This document shows positions 57,023 to 64,000 of a DNA stretch of 64,000 bases, in pieces. Origin of the DNA: Sphingomonas sp. YR710. GTDB lineage: Bacteria; Pseudomonadota; Alphaproteobacteria; Sphingomonadales; Sphingomonadaceae. The notes beneath the pieces were generated by a model. That model was given only the letters and a program-made list of their open reading frames with translations. It had not been told where the DNA came from and did no database searches. The position numbers and the translations under genes are program-made. The number at the start of each line of letters is the position of its first letter. The stretch's first letter is position 1. Where the stretch lies: NCBI RefSeq assembly GCF_900101455.1, contig NZ_FMZJ01000004.1, positions 62,001-126,000 of the forward strand, read 5' to 3'.

Positions 57023-58435
57023 ATGGCGAACAAAGCCGCTGACATTCTGAAAATGATCAAAGACAAGGAGATCGAGTGGGTCGATGTCCGCTTCACCGAC
57101 CCTAAGGGCATTTGGCATCACTTGACGATGTGCTCGGGCGTGATCGACGAGGATTCGCTCGAAGTCGGCCTGATGTTCGATGGCTCGTCGATCGAAGGCT
57201 GGAAGGCGATCAACGAATCGGACATGATCCTGCGCCCCGATCTGGACGCGGTTTACGTCGATCCCTTCTCGGCAACGCCGATGCTGATCCTGGTCTGCGA
57301 CATCGTCGAGCCGCTCGACGGATCGCTCTATGCTCGCGACCCGCGCTCGACAGCGAAGCGCGCCGAAACCTATCTTAAGGAGATCGGTATCGGTGACACG
57401 GTCTATATCGGCCCCGAACCCGAATTCTTCATGTTCGACGACGTGCAGTTCGATACGACCTACAGCTCGAGCTACTACAAGCTCGACGACGTCGAGTTGC
57501 CGACCAACACCGGCAAGGCGCTCGAAGGTGGTAACATGGGCCACCGCCCACGCGCCAAGGGCGGCTATTTCCCGGTCGGCCCGGTCGACACGACCGTCGA
57601 TATCCGTGCCGAAATGGTGTCGACGATGATCGAAATGGGCCTGCCCATGGACAAGCATCACCACGAAGTCGCCGGTGGCCAGCACGAACTGGGCCTGACC
57701 TTCGGCAAGCTGGTCGAGACCTGCGATCGCATCCAGGTTTACAAATATGTCGTGAAGATGGTCGCCCATGCCTATGGCAAGACCGCAACCTTCATGCCGA
57801 AGCCGATCAAGGCCGACAATGGTTCGGGCATGCACACCCACATGTCGATCTGGAATAACGGCAAGAACACGTTCGCAGGCAATGGCTATGCCGGCCTTTC
57901 GGATACCTGCCTTTATTATATCGGTGGCGTGATCAAGCATGCCAAGGCGCTCAATGCCTTCACCAATCCGACCACCAACAGCTACAAGCGGCTGGTGCCG
58001 GGTTACGAAGCCCCCGTGCTGCTCGCTTATTCAGCGCGTAACCGTTCGGCTTCGTGCCGCATTCCTTATGGTGCTGGTGAAAAGGGCAAGCGCGTCGAGT
58101 TCCGTTTCCCCGATCCTCTCGCCAATCCATATCTGTCGTGCGCGGCGCTGCTGATGGCGGGTCTCGACGGCATCCAGAACAAGATCCATCCAGGCGAGGC
58201 GATGGACAAGAACCTCTATGATCTTCCGCCGGAAGAGCTTTCGCTGGTTCCGACGGTGTGCGGCTCGCTTCGCGAGGCGCTCAACTCACTGGCGGCCGAT
58301 CATGAGTTCCTGCTCCGTGGTGGCGTATTCACCGAGGACCAGATCGAAGCCTATATGGAGCTCAAGTGGGAAGATGTCGCCCGTTGGGAAATGACGCCGT
58401 CCCCCGTCGAGTTCGACATGTACTATTCGGGCTGA
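57023..58435 (+). CDS. glnA: Glutamine synthetase type I
   Basis: 470 residues. Catalytic blocks: [95 protein letters not shown]. Tyr399 in [12 protein letters not shown] is the GlnE adenylylation site. A dodecamer that makes glutamine from glutamate, ATP and ammonia. Shine-Dalgarno GGGGAAGG. The transcript probably ends at the hairpin 58461-58490. Confidence 0.97.
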   Translation: MANKAADILKMIKDKEIEWVDVRFTDPKGIWHHLTMCSGVIDEDSLEVGLMFDGSSIEGWKAINESDMILRPDLDAVYVDPFSATPMLILVCDIVEPLDGSLYARDPRSTAKRAETYLKEIGIGDTVYIGPEPEFFMFDDVQFDTTYSSSYYKLDDVELPTNTGKALEGGNMGHRPRAKGGYFPVGPVDTTVDIRAEMVSTMIEMGLPMDKHHHEVAGGQHELGLTFGKLVETCDRIQVYKYVVKMVAHAYGKTATFMPKPIKADNGSGMHTHMSIWNNGKNTFAGNGYAGLSDTCLYYIGGVIKHAKALNAFTNPTTNSYKRLVPGYEAPVLLAYSARNRSASCRIPYGAGEKGKRVEFRFPDPLANPYLSCAALLMAGLDGIQNKIHPGEAMDKNLYDLPPEELSLVPTVCGSLREALNSLAADHEFLLRGGVFTEDQIEAYMELKWEDVARWEMTPSPVEFDMYYSG

Positions 58436-58460
58436 TTGTTCTCAAATCAGCTATTATGAA

Positions 58461-58490
58461 GGGCTTCGGAGTTTCGGCTCCGGAGCCCTT
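58461..58490 (+). terminator. Terminator of the glnB-glnA operon
   Basis: GGGCTTCGGAG (58461-58471) and CTCCGGAGCCC (58478-58488) form an 11-bp stem with one G-U pair around a short loop, then TTCTGCTG. It lies 25 bp past the glnA stop. Confidence 0.65.
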
Positions 58491-58578
58491 CTGCTGTTTA
58501 AGCGGTGCCAATGCTTGCCAAGCTGGCGCCCGCTCCCTATCGCACCGCAGCATAATACTGAAAATCTGGGAATAGTTC

Positions 58579-59835
58579 GTGACCGCGCCCGCCGAAAATC
58601 CTACCCGCCTGCCCCATCCAGGAATTTCGTTTCGCGAATTCGTGGCGATGATGGCGGCTCTGATGGCGGTCAATGCGCTGGGGATCGACACGATGCTGCC
58701 GGCGCTTCCGGCAATAGCCGCGGATTTGGGGGTTACGATCGAGAATCACCAGCAGTGGATCGTGGCGTTCTACGCAGCAGGCTTTGGCATCGCGCAATTG
58801 TTCTTCGGCCCGATCGCCGATCATTTCGGTCGCCGCCGGGTCTTGATCTCGGCGATGGTCGTCTACGCCGGAATGTGCTTTGCCGCAGCGCAGGCCAGCA
58901 GTTTCCCGGTCCTGCTCGCCGCGCGATTCATCCAGGGGCTCGGCGCGGCTTCAACGCGGGTGCTTTCCGTGTCGATCGTCCGTGACTGCTATTCCGGCCG
59001 CCGAATGGCGCGTGTGACGTCGCTGATCTTCATGGTTTTCCTTTCGGTGCCGGTAATGGCGCCAAGCATAGGCCAGGCGATCATGCTGGTCGCACCTTGG
59101 CACTGGATATTCTACGGTCTTGGCATCTTCGCCTTTTCGATCGCGATATGGGCGGCGATGCGCCTGCCGGAAACGCTGGAAGCTGCCCGTCGCAGGCCGG
59201 TGCGGCTGAAGTCGATAGGCGAGGCGCTCGCGTTGACGATCACCAATCGCTATTCGCGGGGCTATACGCTCGCAATGTCGTGCATGTTCGGCGCCATGAT
59301 GGGCTTTCTGAACAGTTCTCAGCAAATCTTCGCCGACGTCTTTGGTCGGCCGAAGCTCTTTCCGATCGTGTTTGCCGGGATTGCGGGCAGCATGGCACTC
59401 GCCTCGTTGATCAACTCACGGATCGTGGAGCGCTTTGGATCACGCCGTGTTTCGCATACGGCGCTTCTCGGAGTCATCGCCACCGCCACCGCACATGTGC
59501 TGATCATTGTCGCCGGGAAAGACACGCTGGTGGCATTTTGCACGCTGCAGACGCTCACCATGTTCTTCTTCGGTCTCACGGGCTCAAATTTTGGCGCCAT
59601 GGCAATGGAGGAAATGAGCGAAATTGCAGGTTCGGCGGCGTCCGTTCAGGGTTTTGTATCGACATTGGGCGGGGCAGGCATTGGGCTGCTGATCGGGCAG
59701 AGCTTCAACGGCACGACATTGCCACTCGTGCTTGGTTTTGCCGCCAACGCCTGTGTCGCCCTGGCGATTGTTTTCGTGACGGAACGAGGCCGGTTATTTC
59801 GTGCCCATCATGTCCGGCCGGCGGATATCGCATAA
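58579..59835 (+). CDS. Bcr/CflA-type multidrug MFS transporter
   Basis: 418 residues from a GTG start. Twelve hydrophobic segments. FREFVAMMAALMAVNALGIDTMLPALPAIAADLGV and the motif A loop FFGPIADHFGRRRVLI are diagnostic of Bcr/CflA drug:H+ antiporters, as are LAARFIQGLGAASTRVLSVSIVRDCYSG and MLVAPWHWIFYGLGIF. Real substrates are unknown. It is separated from glnA by the terminator and a 143-bp gap. It converges with the TamB-like gene, 30 bp away. Confidence 0.88.
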   Translation: MTAPAENPTRLPHPGISFREFVAMMAALMAVNALGIDTMLPALPAIAADLGVTIENHQQWIVAFYAAGFGIAQLFFGPIADHFGRRRVLISAMVVYAGMCFAAAQASSFPVLLAARFIQGLGAASTRVLSVSIVRDCYSGRRMARVTSLIFMVFLSVPVMAPSIGQAIMLVAPWHWIFYGLGIFAFSIAIWAAMRLPETLEAARRRPVRLKSIGEALALTITNRYSRGYTLAMSCMFGAMMGFLNSSQQIFADVFGRPKLFPIVFAGIAGSMALASLINSRIVERFGSRRVSHTALLGVIATATAHVLIIVAGKDTLVAFCTLQTLTMFFFGLTGSNFGAMAMEEMSEIAGSAASVQGFVSTLGGAGIGLLIGQSFNGTTLPLVLGFAANACVALAIVFVTERGRLFRAHHVRPADIA

Positions 59836-59865
59836 TCCGAATCGGAACATCTTCGTGCGCATGGA

Positions 59866-62800
59866 TCAGTAATCCTTCGATATTTTCACGCTCGCGCTCT
59901 GCCGTCCGATTGTCGATATGGTGGACAGCAGCGACAGCCATCGCGTGATTTGGAACTCGACATTGGTCGCCGAATAACCCTGCCCGTCGCTGACCAGTTC
60001 GACAAAGGTTCGACGACCGATATATTTGCCGACGGCCACCGCGGTCCCCTGCCCCGTCGTCGGATCGGCGGGAAGTATGCGGAGCCGATCGAGCCCTGCC
60101 GCGCGCCGGACCGCGTTTATGGGGTCAAGCCCGGTTCCATTGCCGCGCAGCGAGGCAACCGCCGCCGCCAATTGCAGCGCTTCGGGCGCCGACAGGTTTG
60201 TGATTGAGGTCCCGAATAGCAAGCGCGATAACAGCTCGTCTTCAGGCAGGGCCGGGGTACTTGTGAAACTTATGTCGGGCCGCTGGCCGGTTCCCGTCAC
60301 CGTGATCGCGGCGCTGACGCCGTTGATATTGGCGTTGGCGACGATATCGAGCACTGGATCGGGAGGTGTTTCCCCCAGAAATCGGATAGAACCGCGCTCG
60401 AGATCGAAGCGCCGACCGGCAAACTGATATCCGCCGCGGATAAGATCGGCCCGACCCTGGATTGACGGATTTTCAATCGTCCCACCGAGCACCAGCCTGG
60501 CCCGCCATTCGCTGTCGAGACCAAGTCCGGTGACCGCAAGCTGGTTGCGGGCATCAGCCTTTATGTTCATGCGCCATGGCGCGCGAACGCGGGTAGCAGC
60601 CGGATCGACGTCAGATCTATTGATTTCGCTGACGTTGAACTGGGGGATAGCCTGGGCAGCGGCCGCCCGGCCGAGGCGAAAACGGCTGCGGATCAGCCGG
60701 ACGTCTCCGGCGATGGTCCCGCCACTGCCATCGGATTTCATCGTCATCGGGCCGGTGATCGTCGCGCCGATATCGTCCCGGTTCAGCAATTGCGCATTTT
60801 GGGCGTCGATCGCGACATCCATGCCAAGACCGCGCCCTCCTGCAAAATCGAACGTTGCACGGCCACTGATATGTCCATCGCCACGCGTCTGGCCAGCGAG
60901 ACTGCCGATTACGAGCCGCGATCCATCGAACTGGCCCGTCGCGACAATGTTGGAGATGACGGTTCCGGTCACCGCACTTTCGAGTCGGGCCTGAGCGGTA
61001 CGAACCGAACCACGGATCGTCGGCCTGGACACACTCCCGGAAATGTCAGCGCCGATCGCAACAGGCCCGGACAGATCGATGGTTTCGATACCGATCAACC
61101 GCCAGATCGTCTCCGCGGGGCCGTCGTATCGCAACTGTGCGAAAAGGGTGCCCGCATCGATACGATCGGCAAGGTCTCCGCCCGGCGGCAGGTTCGCAAT
61201 CCGCGCCTGCGCCCGGCCGATCACCTTTCCGCCGCTCGAGACGATCGCCCGGGCGGCCGCCGCATTCTCGGTGAGTATGGCCGCAACGGCAACATCGGCC
61301 GGTCTGGACGATAGCACCAACCCAGACCGTGACAGGCCCTGTATCTTGAGATTGGCCTGTCCTGTCGGGATTCGGGCACCGCGTTGGAGGTGATAGTCGA
61401 GATTTCCCGTAGCACTCCCTGCCAGTCCCAGTTGCGGGTAGAACATATCGAGCACCGACAAAGGCATGCCCTGCACGCTCGCCCGCACGTCATTGGCAGC
61501 GCCACCAAAACGACCGGACAGCTCGGCCCGGCCACCGCTGAATTCGATTCTCGTGGGCTCGAGGCGCCAGGCATCGCCATCCCGTGTCAGCGTCGCATCG
61601 CCGTTGATGCTGATCGGCCTCCGGTCGATCATGCCCTGGCCTGTCGTCACGATGCTGTTAGAAGTGATGCGGGAAACCGTTCTGACCTGAAAACCCTGGC
61701 CGCGCGAGCCGGATAGGTCGGTGGCGATTGTCCCCTGCCCTTGCGTCATCGCAATATCCGCGCGACCACGTGCCAGGTTGATCGTGCCGCGACTTGCCCC
61801 CAGCACGGAGATCTTTGCATTCATGGTGATCCCGGCAGGATCGAGCATGATCGTGCCATCGAACCGGCCACGGCCAACTGAAATCGGCACCACTGTAGCG
61901 AAATTCGCCCGCAACGCCTGCAGATGCGCTTCGATCAGCTGATGTCCGTCGCGCGCACTGAACGTCAACGGCCCTGAAACCGAACCGGCAGCAAGATCGA
62001 TACGCCCCGTAAAGCCACCCTGTTCCGATCGCAGGCTACCAGCGCCCTTCATGCCCGAGACAGCCACCGTATCGACCGCGATCGTGGCGGGCTGTCCGGG
62101 CGGAAGTACGATCGCACCCGCACTCGAAAATGCCCCGATGATCGATCCGCCCGCCGCGACATAGTCGAACCCGCGGGGCGTGGGGTTGAGCCCGACGCGC
62201 ACAGTGTTGAGACCCAGCGCCTGCACGGGCGAAGCCAGCATCAGATCGATCTTGGGTCGCTCGATGCGGCCATCGAGCTTCAGTTGGAGCGAGCCATATT
62301 CCCGCTGCGTTCCGCTCCCCTGAAAATAGAAGGTGCCGTCGTGGCGCCGCATCCCGTTCCCAACGATGCGGATCGAAGGGCCCGTCAGAACCAGCTTGTC
62401 GAAATACAATATTCCGTCCGGTCCCCGGCGCAGCGCTGTATCGATCTGTGGGAGCCCGCCGGCTAATGATCGGAGGAAAGCGTTGTCAAAACGCCTGATC
62501 CACGCCCGACCTCGCCCGACCACCTGCGTGCCATGGCCGCCCGCACCGGGCATCACCTTCAGCTCGGAATTGACGTCGACGATGCCAAGTCCTGGGATCA
62601 GATAGCGCTCCATCTTGCCGGACAAGGCGATATCATATTGTCCCGTCACCAAATCGAGTTTCAGCGCGAGCTTGCCACCAAGTCGATCGGATGACAGCGC
62701 CAGATCATCTCCCGTGACGGTCTTGGATGTTGCCCTGAGTATCCCGTTGATCTTCAGATTTGCCAAAATACCGCCGGCCACATCCCCCACACCGGTGACG

Positions 62801-64000
62801 CGGCGCGCCGTCAGGCGAATCGGCAAGCGGACCGGCGACGTACCAAACACTCCTTTGCCTTCGGCGCGAACAATGTCGAACCCGGTCGTATCGAACGCGA
62901 CATGGTCCGCCGTCAGCGCATAGGTGAAGCCGGCCGCGCTAAAGGCTCCGCCAAGTGTCGCGTGCACGCGAACATTGGAACCGGCCATATTCGGGAACAA
63001 GGCCGGCGGTTTAAGCAGGCGGCCGTCGATCACTACGCCATCGAACGCATTTTGTGCGAGATCGAGCATACCGGTGCCGACCAGTTCCAATTCCGGCGTC
63101 CGCAGCGCAATTTTGCCATCCAGCCGGCGATCGATCAGAGTCGCGGCACCGTCGACCCGGATGGCCGGCGCAGTCAATCGCTGGAGCTTTCCACTGAGCA
63201 GGCTGGTCGGTGCCAGTTGCCCACCCAACCGATATTTGCCGCGATCAACGGCAAGATTGAGCTCCACCAGTCGAATATCGCCGATGTCGAGTGTCGCCCG
63301 CCCCTTCCATGTCGCCCAAGTGCCATCCCCGGAAATGACCCCGTTAATGGGTCGCTTCAGTCGGGCGATGCCGGCCAGCACGCCATTGGCGGGGCCGATG
63401 ATCTTTGCATCCAGATCGAAACGATTGCGATCCGGTTCCGAATCAAGCAGCATCTTGAGCCGATCGCCTGCGCTGCTGTCCCCACTCAGTTTCAGCAGCA
63501 CGCGGCCGCGCCGAACGTCCGCCGACGCATCGATATGGGCTGCGCGAGCCTGTCCCGACACGATCGCACCGATCCAGAGTTTGGCAATTTGCAGCCGGCC
63601 GACATGAATGTCGAAACCCGGCAGAAGTGGCCCGTTTTTGCCCGAAGGCCGCAAAGCCGGCAGCCTGTGCAGGATCACCAGATCCGACTGGACGTTTCGG
63701 AGATCAAGTCGGTTGGTCAGCCAGGATCCGGGTTTCCAGCTCAGGTCGATCTCGGGCGCTTCAAGGAACAGACCGCGTGTATCGTATAGCCGAAGGTCCC
63801 GGATCGTTGCCCTGTTCCAGATCGATCCGTCGATCCGGCCAATCTTGATCCGTAGCCCGGACGAAGGCGTCAATGCGGCAATCCTGTCGATGATAAGCCT
63901 GTGCCCCGGTGCCGTATCAATCACCCAGACCGCCACCGCCACGAGCGCCAGCAAACCCACAATGAGCGTCGTCAACCAGCGCAGCGCGATGCGCGCATAG
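59866..64000 (-). CDS. tamB: TamB-like translocation/assembly module protein (5'-truncated by the window edge)
   Basis: The frame is open to the window edge, covering 1377 codons. An N-terminal membrane anchor (LTTLIVGLLALVAVAVWVIDTAPG) is near the start, so little is missing; the true start is just beyond 64000. The middle is a long run of beta repeats (RIDGSIWNRATIRDLRLYDTRGLFLEAPEIDLSW, the TamB/AsmA opening), and the C-terminal DUF490 domain has GRRTFVELVSDGQGYSATNVEFQITRWLSLLSTISTIGRQSASVKISKDY. TamB spans the periplasm and, with TamA, moves phospholipid or aids outer-membrane protein insertion. A tamA gene is expected to the right. Confidence 0.92.
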   Translation of the reverse strand, partial: YARIALRWLTTLIVGLLALVAVAVWVIDTAPGHRLIIDRIAALTPSSGLRIKIGRIDGSIWNRATIRDLRLYDTRGLFLEAPEIDLSWKPGSWLTNRLDLRNVQSDLVILHRLPALRPSGKNGPLLPGFDIHVGRLQIAKLWIGAIVSGQARAAHIDASADVRRGRVLLKLSGDSSAGDRLKMLLDSEPDRNRFDLDAKIIGPANGVLAGIARLKRPINGVISGDGTWATWKGRATLDIGDIRLVELNLAVDRGKYRLGGQLAPTSLLSGKLQRLTAPAIRVDGAATLIDRRLDGKIALRTPELELVGTGMLDLAQNAFDGVVIDGRLLKPPALFPNMAGSNVRVHATLGGAFSAAGFTYALTADHVAFDTTGFDIVRAEGKGVFGTSPVRLPIRLTARRVTGVGDVAGGILANLKINGILRATSKTVTGDDLALSSDRLGGKLALKLDLVTGQYDIALSGKMERYLIPGLGIVDVNSELKVMPGAGGHGTQVVGRGRAWIRRFDNAFLRSLAGGLPQIDTALRRGPDGILYFDKLVLTGPSIRIVGNGMRRHDGTFYFQGSGTQREYGSLQLKLDGRIERPKIDLMLASPVQALGLNTVRVGLNPTPRGFDYVAAGGSIIGAFSSAGAIVLPPGQPATIAVDTVAVSGMKGAGSLRSEQGGFTGRIDLAAGSVSGPLTFSARDGHQLIEAHLQALRANFATVVPISVGRGRFDGTIMLDPAGITMNAKISVLGASRGTINLARGRADIAMTQGQGTIATDLSGSRGQGFQVRTVSRITSNSIVTTGQGMIDRRPISINGDATLTRDGDAWRLEPTRIEFSGGRAELSGRFGGAANDVRASVQGMPLSVLDMFYPQLGLAGSATGNLDYHLQRGARIPTGQANLKIQGLSRSGLVLSSRPADVAVAAILTENAAAARAIVSSGGKVIGRAQARIANLPPGGDLADRIDAGTLFAQLRYDGPAETIWRLIGIETIDLSGPVAIGADISGSVSRPTIRGSVRTAQARLESAVTGTVISNIVATGQFDGSRLVIGSLAGQTRGDGHISGRATFDFAGGRGLGMDVAIDAQNAQLLNRDDIGATITGPMTMKSDGSGGTIAGDVRLIRSRFRLGRAAAAQAIPQFNVSEINRSDVDPAATRVRAPWRMNIKADARNQLAVTGLGLDSEWRARLVLGGTIENPSIQGRADLIRGGYQFAGRRFDLERGSIRFLGETPPDPVLDIVANANINGVSAAITVTGTGQRPDISFTSTPALPEDELLSRLLFGTSITNLSAPEALQLAAAVASLRGNGTGLDPINAVRRAAGLDRLRILPADPTTGQGTAVAVGKYIGRRTFVELVSDGQGYSATNVEFQITRWLSLLSTISTIGRQSASVKISKDY

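Overview
The window looks like chromosome of a GC-rich alphaproteobacterium, most likely order Sphingomonadales. The reasons are a pyrB gene overlapping a degenerate dihydroorotase-like gene, split glyQ/glyS, a CTC-type L25, a TonB-dependent receptor with an AtsK-like dioxygenase and a GPH-type transporter, and an apparent methylsuccinyl-CoA dehydrogenase. Genus cannot be fixed from the sequence alone. About 90% is coding, genes are tightly packed on both strands, and no tRNA, rRNA, CRISPR, phage or IS transposase gene was recognised. Both ends cut a gene: pyrB at the left and a TamB-like gene at the right.

Layout. 1-10.5 kb: pyrimidine genes, two divergent SPOR proteins, and a run of envelope and periplasmic proteins (PilZ, DUF808, MlaC-like, cyclophilin, metallo-beta-lactamase fold), then GNAT and RarD genes. 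10.7-16.3 kb: a candidate sulfate-ester uptake operon (receptor, transporter, 2-oxoglutarate dioxygenase) facing an Rrf2 regulator across a 408-bp control region. 16.3-20.2 kb: a hydrolase, an outer-membrane protein, a membrane glycosyltransferase-like protein and mtgA. 20.2-32.8 kb: a housekeeping block (ybaB, dnaX, ppdK, glyS, glyQ, rplY, pth, ilvD). 32.9-38.9 kb: an autotransporter, a SRAP-like protein without the catalytic cysteine, and a TPR membrane protein. 39-45 kb: hglS-like, murA, an Mcd-like dehydrogenase and a class III CoA transferase. 46-53.4 kb: ychF and maoC, then a fatty-acid-modification locus (DUF1365, FAD oxidoreductase, DUF1295, CFA-type methyltransferase, GFA, DUF2177). 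53.6-64 kb: efflux pumps, a CinA-like protein, map, glnB-glnA and tamB.

The strongest structure not explained by ordinary genes is a set of short palindromic elements, about 100-220 bp each. Each has long GC-rich terminal inverted repeats that themselves contain small hairpins. Eight belong to related families (22224-22363, 25360-25478, 26073-26181, 27309-27435, 29316-29452, 30833-30979, 48817-48976, 52414-52632), and one at 44990-45086 is of another type. Two lie in frame inside glyS and add about 37 and 40 residues to the protein, much like Rickettsia palindromic elements. Two others supply the apparent Shine-Dalgarno sequence of the next gene. One carries a second, unrelated palindrome nested in its right arm. 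Paired changes in the small hairpins suggest that the folded form matters.

Protein assignments come from reading motifs and recalling families. No database search was run. Start codons were chosen from Shine-Dalgarno position and family N-termini, so several differ from the longest open frame.
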